Shown piece by piece: positions 1-8,813 of a stretch of 64,000 bases of DNA. Within the stretch, counting starts at the first letter, position 1; every line of letters begins with the position of its first letter. The stretch lies in assembly GCA_017416505.1 (NCBI GenBank), contig JAFQCI010000148.1:62001-126000 (forward strand), given 5' to 3'. The stretch is from Lachnospiraceae bacterium. GTDB lineage: Bacteria; Bacillota_A; Clostridia; Lachnospirales; Lachnospiraceae. A program made the position numbers and the translations under genes. The notes under the pieces were generated by a model that did no database searches, was not told the DNA's origin, and saw only the letters and a program-made list of their open reading frames with translations.

Positions 1-279
1 GTTTTGTTTAATATTTTCTTTCTCTTCTTCCTTCTCCTTCATCAGCTTATCTACATAAACCCGATATCCGGCATCGGTAGGAATTCTTCCTGCTGAGGTA
101 TGAGGCTGGATAATGTATCCCAGCTCTTCTAAGTCTGCCATTTCATTACGGATTGTGGCAGAGCTTAAGTTCAAATCTGTGAACTTTGATATGGTTCTGG
201 AGCCAACCGGTTCCCCGGTTTCCAGGTAGTTTGCAACGATTGCTTGAAGAATTTTCATCTTACGTTCGTCCAACTGCAT
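1..279 (-). CDS. hrcA: Heat-inducible transcription repressor HrcA, N-terminal part
   Basis: Reading back from the window edge gives 93 intact codons starting [19 protein letters not shown], with the winged-helix motif [18 protein letters not shown] and [16 protein letters not shown], which are hallmarks of HrcA. HrcA represses the hrcA-grpE-dnaK-dnaJ heat-shock operon by binding CIRCE, and GroEL assists its folding. The ATG at 279 follows an AAAGGATG ribosome binding site. The reading frame runs off the left edge, so the ligand domain and the downstream chaperone genes are outside the window. A perfect CIRCE element 28 bp upstream indicates autoregulation. Confidence 0.95.
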   Translation of the reverse strand, partial: MQLDERKMKILQAIVANYLETGEPVGSRTISKFTDLNLSSATIRNEMADLEELGYIIQPHTSAGRIPTDAGYRVYVDKLMKEKEEEKENIKQN

Positions 280-306
280 GCCATCATCCTTTCTCTGGCT
301 TGTTTG

Positions 307-333
307 TTAGCACTCTCTATCATCGAGTGCTAA
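307..333 (-). promoter_or_regulatory. CIRCE operator (HrcA binding site)
   Basis: Exact consensus inverted repeat TTAGCACTC-N9-GAGTGCTAA, located between the hrcA promoter and its start codon. HrcA bound here blocks transcription of the operon at normal temperature. Confidence 0.97.
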
Positions 334-339
334 CATCTA

Positions 340-373
340 CATATAACTTATCACTGACACTATGATTTGTCAA
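340..373 (-). promoter_or_regulatory. Candidate sigma-A promoter of hrcA
   Basis: A perfect -35 TTGACA reads on the minus strand from 373 to 368. The -10 is weaker: TAAGTT at 350-345 gives a 17-bp spacer, and TTATAT lies just downstream. The CIRCE operator starts 7-13 bp downstream of the -10, a usual arrangement for HrcA repression. Confidence 0.55.
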
Positions 374-390
374 CAGTTTTTTTGTATTTT

Positions 391-1509
391 CTATAGTAAA
401 AATTCGCTTAAAATCTGATTGCTCACATCCAGACCTTTCGATGTAAAACTCAATCTGTCCCCTTCACATTGAAGAAATCCTAAAGCTTCATATTTTTTTA
501 TGATTTCTCCATAAACATCTTCGATAGAAATTTGAAAAAATTGGTGGAAGTCTTTTTTGGATATCCCTTTTATTTTCCTCAATCCAAGGAAGATAAATTC
601 TTCCATTTTTTGTTGTTTTCCTACTTCCTCCACCTCTATTTTTTGATTTGGATGCTTCTCATATTCTTCAAAGGTATCATGATTTTTATACCGAACTTCT
701 TTTACATAAGAAGAAGCACCTAATCCTAATCCGAAATATTCTCCTAATTCCCAGTAAACCAGATTATGGAGGCATTCTTTCCCCGGTTTTGCATAATTTG
801 AAATCTCATAACGCTCATAACCGCTGTTTTGCAGTATTTCTTTGGTTCTATGATACATTTCCCTCTCTTCCTCCTCAGTTGGAAGCATTTTTATTATTTC
901 TTCGTTCTCATAAAAAGGAGTTCCTTCTTCCAGAATCAAACTATAAGAAGAAATATGCTCCGGATTTAGGTCAATGATTTTATTTAGTCCATCCATATAG
1001 GATGTTATGGTTTGTTTTGGTATGGCAGACATAAGGTCAATGTTAATATTATCAAAGCCCTCCTGTCTTGCCATTTGATATTTTTCAAGGAAGGTATCGT
1101 AATCATGGATTCTTCCTAATAGCTTTAATTCTTCCCTATTCGTGCTTTGTAGTCCCATACTTAACCGATGAATCCCCATGTTCCGGTAAGTCTTTAATTT
1201 TTCTTTTGTTATGGAATCCGGATTGCATTCTATGGTAATTTCCTCAGCCCCCTGCCACATATTTTTCTTATCCAGTTCTTGTTTGATATAAAGTAATTCT
1301 TCCGGTTCCAACAAAGACGGAGTTCCTCCTCCAAAGAAAATCGTGTAGGGTTCGTAGGAAGAAAAGTCGGTCTGACTGATTTCAAGTGCCAAGCTTTTCA
1401 GATAGTTTTTTCTTCTTTCTTTAGTGGTGGCTACGGAAAGAAAGTCACAGTAGTGACATTTCCTGACACAGAAAGGGATATGCAGATAAAGGGATGCTTT
1501 TTTCTTCAT
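391..1509 (-). CDS. hemW: Radical SAM protein HemW (heme chaperone)
   Basis: The 372-residue protein carries the radical SAM cysteine motif in HIPFCVRKCHYCDF (C-x3-C-x2-C, residues about 14-21), followed by FFGGGTPSLL and the GxGxSS-type region GLGLGASSY. It matches HemW, once annotated as oxygen-independent coproporphyrinogen oxidase, which is now thought to bind heme and insert it into target proteins. The extra cysteine of true HemN (CxxxCxxCxC) is absent, which supports HemW. GGAGG lies just upstream of the ATG. Position between lepA and hrcA is the usual clostridial order. Full length. Confidence 0.92.
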   Translation of the reverse strand: MKKKASLYLHIPFCVRKCHYCDFLSVATTKERRKNYLKSLALEISQTDFSSYEPYTIFFGGGTPSLLEPEELLYIKQELDKKNMWQGAEEITIECNPDSITKEKLKTYRNMGIHRLSMGLQSTNREELKLLGRIHDYDTFLEKYQMARQEGFDNINIDLMSAIPKQTITSYMDGLNKIIDLNPEHISSYSLILEEGTPFYENEEIIKMLPTEEEEREMYHRTKEILQNSGYERYEISNYAKPGKECLHNLVYWELGEYFGLGLGASSYVKEVRYKNHDTFEEYEKHPNQKIEVEEVGKQQKMEEFIFLGLRKIKGISKKDFHQFFQISIEDVYGEIIKKYEALGFLQCEGDRLSFTSKGLDVSNQILSEFLL

Positions 1510-1547
1510 GTTCTGTTTCCTCCGAACGGGTTTTCAATAAATATTTA

Positions 1548-1592
1548 TTTCGTATCACACAATATAAGTTTTGATAGCTTCGCGATTTCCTA
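1548..1592 (+). repeat. Remnant of the right arm of the foldback intergenic element
   Basis: The stretch containing TCACACAATATAAGTTTTGA and AGCTTCGCGATTTCCT resembles the right end of the element at 52921-52971 (TCACCTAATATAAGTTTTGG, AGTTTCGCAATTACCT). No core or left arm is present, so this is a solo fragment between lepA and hemW. Confidence 0.5.
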
Positions 1593-1611
1593 AATTTTTA
1601 AATGATTCACT

Positions 1612-1666
1612 AAAAAAAGCGAGTGAACGTACATAAGATACATCCCATGCTTCACTTCGCTTTTTG
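1612..1666 (-). terminator. Terminator downstream of lepA
   Basis: Arms AAAAAGCGAGTGAA (1614-1627) and TTCACTTCGCTTTTT (1651-1665) pair with a single-base bulge. Read on the minus strand, the stem is followed by a run of T. It lies about 20 bp past the lepA stop. Confidence 0.6.
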
Positions 1667-1688
1667 ACTTTATGGCACTTACACCCTT

Positions 1689-3503
1689 TTATTCTTCATC
1701 AAGTTTTAAGACACTCATAAATGCCTGTTGTGGAATTTCCACGTTTCCTACCTGACGCATTCGTTTCTTTCCTTCTTTTTGTTTCTCTAACAGCTTTCTC
1801 TTACGGCTGATATCTCCACCGTAACACTTCGCTAATACGTCTTTTCGCATAGCTTTTACAGTTTCTCTGGCAATTACCTTGCTTCCAATGGCTGCCTGAA
1901 TCGGTATTTCAAACAAATGTCTCGGAATTTCTTCTTTTAATTTTTCACACATTTTTCTTCCACGTTCATATGCAGTAGAAGCATGTATGATGAAGGATAG
2001 GGCATCCACTTCTTCTTTATTAATTAGGATATCTAATTTTACCAAATCGGATTTTACATATTCGCTCATTTCATAATCAAAGGATGCGTAACCTCTGGAT
2101 CTTGATTTTAAGGCATCAAAGAAATCATAAATAATTTCATTTAATGGAAGTTCGTAACGTAACACGGCTCTGGTTTCTTCCATGTATTCCATTCCAAGAT
2201 AAATTCCCCGTCGTTCCTGACAAAGTTTCATAATGGCTCCTACATATTCTGTGGTAACCATAATTTCTGCTTTTACCATTGGTTCTTCCATGTATTCAAT
2301 CTTGGATGGGTCCGGAAGATTGGAAGGATTGGTTAATTCCATCACCGTTCCATCGGTTTGATACACTTTATAGATTACCCCTGGTGCTGTAGTAACCAAA
2401 TCTAAATTATATTCTCTTTCTAATCTTTCTTGAATGATTTCCAAATGAAGTAGTCCTAAAAATCCGCATCGGAATCCAAAACCTAAGGCAATAGAGGTTT
2501 CCGGCTCATATTGAAGGGATGCATCATTTAACTGCAGTTTTTCCAAGGCATCTCGTAAATCCGGATATTTCGCTCCGTCTGCGGGATAAAGTCCACAATA
2601 TACCATCGGATTTACTTTTTTATATCCCGGTAGTGGCTCATCACATTCATTGTTTGCATCTGTAATGGTATCACCTACGGTAGTATCCTTTACATTTTTT
2701 AAACTGGCTGTGATATATCCTACCATTCCTGCAGATAATTCGTCACAAGGAATGAACTGTCCGGCTCCAAAATAACCTACTTCTACTACATCTGCCTTGG
2801 CACCGCTTGCCATCATCTTAATGGTCGTTCCTTTTTTTACTGTTCCTTCTTTGATTCTGCAGAATACAATAACACCTTTGTATGCATCATACACACTATC
2901 AAAAATAAGAGCTTTTAAAGGACCGTTTTTATCTCCTTGGGGAGCAGGTATCTTAGCTACGATTTCCTCTAACACATCTTCAATATTTAGTCCTGTCTTA
3001 GCTGAAATCAATGGTGCATCCTGTGCCTCGATTCCAATAACATCTTCTATTTCATTTTTGACACGTTCCGGGTCCGCACTTGGCAGGTCGATTTTATTAA
3101 TCACCGGAAATACCTCTAAATCATGGTCTAATGCAAGATATACATTCGCCAGAGTTTGTGCCTCAATTCCCTGGGCCGCATCTACTACCAAAATAGCACC
3201 TTCACAGGCTGCAAGGCTTCTTGATACCTCATAGTTAAAATCCACGTGTCCCGGAGTATCAATGAGGTTAAAAATATATTCTTCTCCATCTTTTGCCTTA
3301 TATACCGTACGAACGGTCTGAGCCTTTATGGTAATTCCTCTTTCCCGCTCTAAGTCCATATTATCAAGTACCTGTGCCTGCATTTCCCTGCTGGTTAAAA
3401 GACCGGTCTTTTCAATGATACGGTCTGCCAATGTGGACTTTCCGTGGTCAATATGGGCAACGATACAAAAATTTCTGATTTTACTTTGTTCTATATTCGA
3501 CAT
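1689..3503 (-). CDS. lepA: Elongation factor 4 (LepA), ribosome-associated GTPase
   Basis: The 604-residue protein has the translational GTPase signature: P-loop [13 protein letters not shown] (residues about 16-28), [12 protein letters not shown] switch I, DTPGH (G3), NKIDLP (G4) and the EF4-specific C-terminal domain ending [20 protein letters not shown]. LepA acts on ribosomes in late assembly or on stalled elongation complexes. The ATG is preceded by GGAGG. Length and domains are normal. Confidence 0.97.
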   Translation of the reverse strand: MSNIEQSKIRNFCIVAHIDHGKSTLADRIIEKTGLLTSREMQAQVLDNMDLERERGITIKAQTVRTVYKAKDGEEYIFNLIDTPGHVDFNYEVSRSLAACEGAILVVDAAQGIEAQTLANVYLALDHDLEVFPVINKIDLPSADPERVKNEIEDVIGIEAQDAPLISAKTGLNIEDVLEEIVAKIPAPQGDKNGPLKALIFDSVYDAYKGVIVFCRIKEGTVKKGTTIKMMASGAKADVVEVGYFGAGQFIPCDELSAGMVGYITASLKNVKDTTVGDTITDANNECDEPLPGYKKVNPMVYCGLYPADGAKYPDLRDALEKLQLNDASLQYEPETSIALGFGFRCGFLGLLHLEIIQERLEREYNLDLVTTAPGVIYKVYQTDGTVMELTNPSNLPDPSKIEYMEEPMVKAEIMVTTEYVGAIMKLCQERRGIYLGMEYMEETRAVLRYELPLNEIIYDFFDALKSRSRGYASFDYEMSEYVKSDLVKLDILINKEEVDALSFIIHASTAYERGRKMCEKLKEEIPRHLFEIPIQAAIGSKVIARETVKAMRKDVLAKCYGGDISRKRKLLEKQKEGKKRMRQVGNVEIPQQAFMSVLKLDEE

Positions 3504-3623
3504 TGTTTCCTCCGTATGTTCAGCTAACTCTTCTAATTTTGCTCATAACTCATTTCATCATATCATATTGTTTCTAAAAAGTCATCAGAAATTAAACAAA
3601 AAATGTCTATCGCGTTATCATTC

Positions 3624-3647
3624 GTTACTGTTCACATGAACAGTAAC
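3624..3647. repeat. Short palindrome of the GTTACTGTT hairpin family
   Basis: Perfect 11-bp arms GTTACTGTTCA and TGAACAGTAAC with a 2-base centre, starting 2 bp after the spoIIP stop codon. The arms match those of the 33-bp hairpins at 4779, 16955, 19825 and 30200. There is no clear T-run, so a simple terminator is not obvious. Confidence 0.8.
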
Positions 3648-3649
3648 TA

Positions 3650-4711
3650 TCATTCATTGCTTAAGGTTTCCACTAAAATCTTAGCAAAAGGTTCCATGGC
3701 ATTTTTCGCCTCTTCCACTGTATTGGTCTGACCTCCTACTTCCACCAAAGTCGCCCTTGGCTTTAAATCCAGATTATACTTATAGGCTTTCAAATATATT
3801 TTCCGGACAAAATCCGGATAATAAGACTTCGCCTTTATCTGCATTTGGAGGGAAAATGCCAGATTTTGTTGTTTGTTTTCGTTGTATAAATAATCGATGT
3901 CACCATTGGTAGCACTTCGGCTCATTCCGTTAAAAAACATAATCTTAGCAGTGGGTTTTCCATTGACACTTGTAACTAAATGTGTATTTTCATTGACCCC
4001 ATCCCGATGCAAGTCAATGACTACCTCTATAGAAGGGTATTGTTCTAAAATTGCTTTTACACCTTTTCTGGACATTTCATAGGCTTTATTTCGGTCTAAT
4101 TTGCCATTTACCTGGTCGTAAATCGTTCGGTCATGATACACCGCAATGTTATATTCCTCCTGAAGTATCCTTGCCAGTTCATCCCCAACCCCAATCACGG
4201 AATCTTCCATTACTCCTTCTCTACTATCAGCAAAGTTTTCACTTCCATGGGTATGATAAATCAATATTTTCGGCTCTGTTCCTTCTAAGTTTAAAGAAAG
4301 GTCCATATCCAAAAGTGCAGCACCATTTAACTCATTTTGTGTTATAGTTGTGGTACTGTCTACCAGATAAAAATTAGATAATAAAAATTCATAATTTTCC
4401 AAATCGGTCCTACTATAGACCATAGGTGTAGAAACTGATACAGTTTCCTCCACTTCTGTCGATGGCTCTTCTGTATTTTCTGCCACCGTGGTACTCTCTT
4501 CCTCCTTCCCTTCCTTGGTAACGGTTTCTTTCAAAATCAGCATTGAAAGCAAGCTTGTATCCTTTTCTTCCACATCACTAGATAAATATGGAAACATCTG
4601 GTCGATTAAAAATACCGGAATTCCTTGACTTGTTTCTTCCAACAATATCACAAAAAAAAGAAGAAGTATCATGATTTTTTTCCCGGTTTTCGCATAATGG
4701 TGTTTACTCAT
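3650..4711 (-). CDS. spoIIP: Stage II sporulation protein P
   Basis: The 353-residue protein has one N-terminal membrane anchor (IMILLLFFVILLEE), a Glu/Thr-rich linker, then the SpoIIP domain with ILIYHTHGSENF, VVIDLHRDGV and TLVEVGGQTNT. In Bacilli and Clostridia SpoIIP is a peptidoglycan amidase/endopeptidase that works with SpoIID and SpoIIM in septal thinning and engulfment. GGAAGGGATATC precedes the ATG. Adjacent to gpr as in other clostridia. A short palindrome follows directly after its stop. Confidence 0.93.
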   Translation of the reverse strand: MSKHHYAKTGKKIMILLLFFVILLEETSQGIPVFLIDQMFPYLSSDVEEKDTSLLSMLILKETVTKEGKEEESTTVAENTEEPSTEVEETVSVSTPMVYSRTDLENYEFLLSNFYLVDSTTTITQNELNGAALLDMDLSLNLEGTEPKILIYHTHGSENFADSREGVMEDSVIGVGDELARILQEEYNIAVYHDRTIYDQVNGKLDRNKAYEMSRKGVKAILEQYPSIEVVIDLHRDGVNENTHLVTSVNGKPTAKIMFFNGMSRSATNGDIDYLYNENKQQNLAFSLQMQIKAKSYYPDFVRKIYLKAYKYNLDLKPRATLVEVGGQTNTVEEAKNAMEPFAKILVETLSNE

Positions 4712-4778
4712 GATATCCCTTCCTTAAGCTTATAGTCAATCTGTCGCAGTGGTTACAATCACTACTTTTTCAGGCACA

Positions 4779-4811
4779 GTTACTGTCCACTCGTGCCTCG
4801 TAAACAGTAAC
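4779..4811. repeat. 33-bp intergenic hairpin (copy 1 of 4)
   Basis: Arms GTTACTGT and ACAGTAAC enclose the conserved loop CCACTCGTGCCTCGTAA. The same sequence, with one to three changes, recurs at 16955, 19825 and 30200. It lies in the spacer between gpr and spoIIP. Confidence 0.85.
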
Positions 4812-4881
4812 ACTCTTTGCCTAAACAGTTGCCACAATTATTTATATTCCAAGGTGCATAAGATTATGAATACTTATCCTA

Positions 4882-4917
4882 AATCATGCTATTACGTACC
4901 CTGACAGCAAGTGTCAG
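4882..4917. repeat. Module shared with the foldback element at 52844
   Basis: AATCATGCTATTACGTA followed by CTGACA-gcaag-TGTCAG is almost identical to 52844-52879, inside the variable domain of the foldback element upstream of ilvD. The stem shows at both sites. Confidence 0.75.
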
Positions 4918-4941
4918 AGTACTGAGTGTACAGTAACATTC

Positions 4942-5841
4942 TTACATTTGGTTAATTGCTTCTGAAATGGTATAACTGATTCTTTTTACTGCCTCATCAA
5001 TGTTTTTTGGGGTTACAAACATTTCAGATAGATAGGGTTCTAAAATTTCGCAGGCAAGCCGATATCGTTCTTCCTCTGTAAATTTCTTTAATACCTTTTT
5101 TGCATCCAGTCTGTCCAATGCTTCCAGCATTTTTCCCATAGAATCGTTTACAATAGATGGGACTGCAATTACTGTAGGGACTCCAATGGCAATTACCTTT
5201 ACTCCCATGGTTTCTTTGTTAATAGGAACCCGGTTATTTCCAATTCCTGCCCCAGGACAAATGCCTGCATCGGAAATCTGTATGGTTTTATTAAGCCTTT
5301 CTGTATTTCTTGCCGCCAAGGCATCAATTACTATTAAAGCTTTGGCTTTGGACTCTTTTAAAACCCCTTTTATGATTTCCCCTGTTTCGATTCCTGTTTG
5401 TGCCATTACTCCCGGTGCAATGGCACTAATGTCGTAATAAGTATTTAAAATCCCTTCTTTGTTTAAATGACGGGTAATAAAAAGATTGTCTACCACAAAA
5501 GGCCCAAGGGCATCCGGTGTAATCTGGCGATTTCCCAAGCCTACTACTAAAATCTCTTTTGTTCCTCCTAATAAGGATTTTAGGGTTTCTTTTAATTCTT
5601 CACTTAGTTCTCTATGATAATCCTCATCAAATTCTCTTAATGATTCACTTTCTATGGTAATATAGGTTCCTTTGGGTTTTCCCAGTGTTTTTTCCCCTTC
5701 CTCATTTTCAATAATAATAGTAGTTTTCTCAATGCCTTTCCCCGGACGATTCTGAGTTTCTACTATCACACCTCGAAGTGTATCTTCTTTTATGTCTTCT
5801 TTTCGTTCTAAGGCTAAGTCTGTTCTTGCTATGTTTTCCAT
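4942..5841 (-). CDS. gpr: Germination protease Gpr (spore protease, family A25)
   Basis: The 299-residue protein begins MENIARTDLALERKED, matching the Gpr propeptide-cleavage region (RTDLAxE), and continues with GLGNRQITPDALGP, IAPGVMAQTGIET, VIDALAARNTERL and PGAGIGNNR. Gpr degrades small acid-soluble spore proteins during germination and is made as a zymogen in the forespore. It is shorter than the Bacillus enzyme (about 370 residues), as is common in Lachnospiraceae. AAAGGAGG precedes the ATG. A forespore-type promoter was not securely identified upstream. Confidence 0.93.
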   Translation of the reverse strand: MENIARTDLALERKEDIKEDTLRGVIVETQNRPGKGIEKTTIIIENEEGEKTLGKPKGTYITIESESLREFDEDYHRELSEELKETLKSLLGGTKEILVVGLGNRQITPDALGPFVVDNLFITRHLNKEGILNTYYDISAIAPGVMAQTGIETGEIIKGVLKESKAKALIVIDALAARNTERLNKTIQISDAGICPGAGIGNNRVPINKETMGVKVIAIGVPTVIAVPSIVNDSMGKMLEALDRLDAKKVLKKFTEEERYRLACEILEPYLSEMFVTPKNIDEAVKRISYTISEAINQM

Positions 5842-5950
5842 GATATCCTCCTTTCATTATTTACTAGGATTGCCACAAGACCGCTTTTTCATACCATAAA
5901 AATAAACAAAAAATAACAACAAAATTTTCCCATTATATATAAAAAAACTA

Positions 5951-5979
5951 TTGACAACCAGCCAGGTGTTCGCTATTAT
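5951..5979 (+). promoter_or_regulatory. rpsT promoter P1
   Basis: TTGACA (5951-5956), a 17-bp spacer and TATTAT (5974-5979): a near-consensus sigma-A promoter. Confidence 0.8.
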
Positions 5980-5990
5980 TTAATGGTATG

Positions 5991-6020
5991 TTTACATTAA
6001 TTGTCCGTGTCCGATATAAT
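5991..6020 (+). promoter_or_regulatory. rpsT promoter P2
   Basis: TTTACA (5991-5996), an 18-bp spacer and a consensus TATAAT (6015-6020). The predicted start at about 6027 leaves a leader of roughly 44 nt before the TTG start codon. With P1 this makes tandem promoters. Confidence 0.7.
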
Positions 6021-6070
6021 GAAAACAAAGTATCTATAAAACTATAATCATTAAGAAAGAGGTGTCCGAT

Positions 6071-6334
6071 TTGGCTAATATCAAATCTGCAAAGAAAAGA
6101 ATTCTTGTAATTGAAACTAAAACATTAAGAAACAAAATGATTAAGACTAAGGTTAAGACTCTTGTTAAGAAGTTAGAAGCTGCTATCGCTGCTGGTGATA
6201 AGGCTCAGGCTCAAGAAAGATTAAAATTAACTGTTTCTGAAATCAACAAGGCTGCTTCTAAGGGCGTTTACCATAAGAACAACGCTGCTAGAAAAGTTGC
6301 TCGTTTATCAAAAGCAGTTTCTAAGATGGCTTAA
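6071..6334 (+). CDS. rpsT: 30S ribosomal protein S20 (UUG start)
   Basis: The 87-residue product M-ANIKSAKKRILVIETK is a normal S20, a 16S rRNA-binding primary assembly protein rich in Lys and Ala. The start is chosen at TTG 6071 because AGAGGTG lies 6-7 nt upstream and the product then begins with the conserved ANIKSAKKR. An in-frame GTG at 6062 would lie inside the ribosome binding site. In E. coli rpsT also starts at UUG and is autoregulated in translation; the same could hold here but is not shown. It runs divergently from gpr and convergently with holA. Confidence 0.95.
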   Translation: MANIKSAKKRILVIETKTLRNKMIKTKVKTLVKKLEAAIAAGDKAQAQERLKLTVSEINKAASKGVYHKNNAARKVARLSKAVSKMA

Positions 6335-6350
6335 TTTAAAACATAAAAAG

Positions 6351-6388
6351 AAAAGCAACTATCTCTCTCACCGGATAGTTGCTTTTTT
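6351..6388 (+). terminator. rpsT intrinsic terminator
   Basis: AAAAGCAACTATC and GATAGTTGCTTTTTT form a 10-bp stem with a 10-base loop and a T6 tail, 16 bp after the rpsT stop. A second, AT-rich hairpin (ATATCA..TGATAT, 6390-6425) follows in the convergent spacer. Confidence 0.9.
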
Positions 6389-6467
6389 AATATCACAGAA
6401 ATTTTCTTTGAATTTCCTATGATATCAAAATAAATCTTCGTATATTGTAAACTGATTTGCTTCGTTC

Positions 6468-7445
6468 TTACGAAGAAAATGAAATAATAAGCAATTCTAA
6501 TGCCATTTGGTCTTTTATGATTCCTAACTTTATTTTTCTTTCCATTTCAGCACATTCTTCCAAAATAGCACCAAGTTCCGCAATTTTAAATTGTTTTGTC
6601 TGCTCTAAGGTTTTTCCTACTGCAAAAGGCGGAATCCCTACCTTTTGTGCTATCTCACTGTTGGAAAGTCCCTTTTCCTTTGCTGACTTCGTTTGTAAAA
6701 TGATATTAAACTGTCTTACCAGCAGGAAAAAGATTTTCATGGCGGGTTCTTTCACTGCAAGCAAATCATGATAAAGTTCTAATGCTTTTTGTTTGTTTCG
6801 GTTTCCAATGGCACTTAACATATCAAATACTTTACCTTCTACTTGCAGTACCATGACTTCATCCATATCTTTTCTTGTGATTTCTTCTTTGTCTGCCACA
6901 TAACAACAAAGCTTTTCTACTTCATTTTTCAAAAGATTCATATCTTTTCCGATACATTCCAGAAAATAAGCAATATCTGCATCTGAAATTCTCTTTTGTT
7001 CCTCTATAAACTTCTTTTTCAGCCATATCAGAAGACTTTTTTCATCCAAAGCATTTAGCTCACTCACGTAGCCTTTCTCTTTTATCAGTTTATAAAGTCG
7101 ATTTCTCTTATCACAGGCAGACTCCACAAAGATTACAATGGTGGAAGAAGCAATGGAATTCAATGCTTCTATAAAACTGTCACAACTTTCTTTAAAAAAG
7201 TTGGTATCTTTTAATACTGCCAGACGGTATTCTGCGAAAAATGGAAGTGTTTGTCCAAAAGATATAAATTCTTCTTCTTTAAATTTTTTCCCTTCAAAGC
7301 AGGTATAATTCATATCCATACCATCTTTTAATATGGCTTTTTGTAATTTTGACAAAGCTTGCGACTTTAAATAATCCTCATCCCCACACAATAAATAGTA
7401 AGGGGAAAAAGTAGAGGATGCTATGTCCTTATTAATTTTTTCCAT
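6468..7445 (-). CDS. holA: DNA polymerase III subunit delta
   Basis: The 325-residue protein starts MEKINKDIASSTFSPYYLLCGDEDYLKSQAL, with the YLLxGxExYL motif of clamp-loader delta. Later features are FLECIGKDMNLLKNEVEKL and the C-terminal collar region PFAVGKTLEQTKQF. Delta opens the beta sliding clamp within the replication clamp loader. Its start codon overlaps the last base of the upstream DUF815 gene, indicating cotranscription. Confidence 0.92.
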   Translation of the reverse strand: MEKINKDIASSTFSPYYLLCGDEDYLKSQALSKLQKAILKDGMDMNYTCFEGKKFKEEEFISFGQTLPFFAEYRLAVLKDTNFFKESCDSFIEALNSIASSTIVIFVESACDKRNRLYKLIKEKGYVSELNALDEKSLLIWLKKKFIEEQKRISDADIAYFLECIGKDMNLLKNEVEKLCCYVADKEEITRKDMDEVMVLQVEGKVFDMLSAIGNRNKQKALELYHDLLAVKEPAMKIFFLLVRQFNIILQTKSAKEKGLSNSEIAQKVGIPPFAVGKTLEQTKQFKIAELGAILEECAEMERKIKLGIIKDQMALELLIISFSS

Positions 7446-8770
7446 TATGACAATTTTTCCTCATTTTCTTTTAGATTTTGTAACGCCAATACCTGAGTAA
7501 TGACCTGTTCTGCTGCACGACCTGAAAATCCTCCATGAGTTAATTCCCAACGAATTGCCTGTTGATGAAGCAATTCTTTATCCATCACAATGCCTCGTTT
7601 TTCGGCAAGGGTATCTACGATTTCCAAAAATTCTTTTTGGGAAGGAGAACCAAACATAATGGTAACACCAAAACGGGCATAAAGAGATAATTTTTCCTGT
7701 TTTGCATCATTTCCATGCACATCATCCGGTGCCTGCTTTTTATCATTCCAGGTTTCTTTTACCAGATGTCTTCGGTTAGAAGTAGCATAAATCAATACAT
7801 TATCCGGCTTTTTCTCAAGACCGCCTTCAATAATGGCTTTTAGATATTTGTACTCTAACTCGGATTCTTCGAAGGATAAATCGTCCATATAAATGATGAA
7901 TTTATAATTTCTATTCTTAATCTGGGAAATCACATAAGACAAATCCTGAAATTGATGTTTGTATACTTCTATCATACGAAGTCCTTGAGGAAAATACTCA
8001 TTTAAGATGGCTTTTACTGAGGTGGACTTACCAGTTCCACTATCACCAAAAAGCAACACATTATTGGCTTTCTCACCTTTAATAAAGGCAAGGGTATTCT
8101 CCACTAACTGTTTCTTTTGAAGCTCATATCCTACCAAATCATCCAGTTTTTTATGTTCTACATTGGTAATCGGTTCAATATTTACCTGCTCTCCTTGATG
8201 TACAATGCGGAAGGATTTGTGTAAACCAAACTTTCCTACTCCATAATCATTATAAAACTCACTGATATGCTCTAATAATTCGTATTCGTCCTTTGATTTT
8301 GCAAGTTTTACACTTAACTCATTGATACGGTCACGAACTCTTTTATTAAAAACAATTCCCTGCATATTGGCCGGTTCATAATTTTCCAACATACTCATGG
8401 CTTTGATTCCTAATCTGTTTTCCAATTCCGACCAGTCAAACTCAAAGAGATTTTTTATGATTTTCAGGTCATTTAGTACCAATTCATTGATGGTTCCATC
8501 TACTTTTCCTTTTTTCTCGCAAAAGCGGCTAAAGGAGTTTTCATCATTGGCAATCAGATAAGTCAGGTAAGTGTGCCATAAATTACCGGAAAAACTTTGG
8601 TTCTGACTTAATTCTACCAACTGATTTACACTATCATATAGAGTATTAATCAAAACTTCCTGATCCATTCCCTCTATCTTATAATGCTCAATTACTTTTA
8701 AAAATCCCACAAACGGAACTGCATTTCGGATCTTTCGATATATAATTAATTGACTGGAGTCTGCTAACAT
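7445..8770 (-). CDS. DUF815-family AAA+ ATPase
   Basis: The 441-residue protein has an N-terminal helical part of about 190 residues, then an AAA+ module: linker LDDLVGYELQKKQLVENT, Walker A LLFGDSGTGKST (about 240-251), Walker B-like FIIYMDDLSFEE and sensor 1 VLIYATSNRRHL. The order matches DUF815 proteins, conserved in clostridia but without a defined role. It ends at the first base of holA. A chaperone or remodelling role is only inferred from the AAA+ fold. Confidence 0.85.
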   Translation of the reverse strand: MLADSSQLIIYRKIRNAVPFVGFLKVIEHYKIEGMDQEVLINTLYDSVNQLVELSQNQSFSGNLWHTYLTYLIANDENSFSRFCEKKGKVDGTINELVLNDLKIIKNLFEFDWSELENRLGIKAMSMLENYEPANMQGIVFNKRVRDRINELSVKLAKSKDEYELLEHISEFYNDYGVGKFGLHKSFRIVHQGEQVNIEPITNVEHKKLDDLVGYELQKKQLVENTLAFIKGEKANNVLLFGDSGTGKSTSVKAILNEYFPQGLRMIEVYKHQFQDLSYVISQIKNRNYKFIIYMDDLSFEESELEYKYLKAIIEGGLEKKPDNVLIYATSNRRHLVKETWNDKKQAPDDVHGNDAKQEKLSLYARFGVTIMFGSPSQKEFLEIVDTLAEKRGIVMDKELLHQQAIRWELTHGGFSGRAAEQVITQVLALQNLKENEEKLS

Positions 8771-8813
8771 AAAATTTCCTTCTTTCGTGTTTTTTCTAGC
8801 TTAATTTACTCAT

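Noticed and set aside
5842..5880. Forespore sigma-G promoter before gpr
   Set aside because: GTATGA and AATCCTA are spaced about right but match the consensus too poorly to list.
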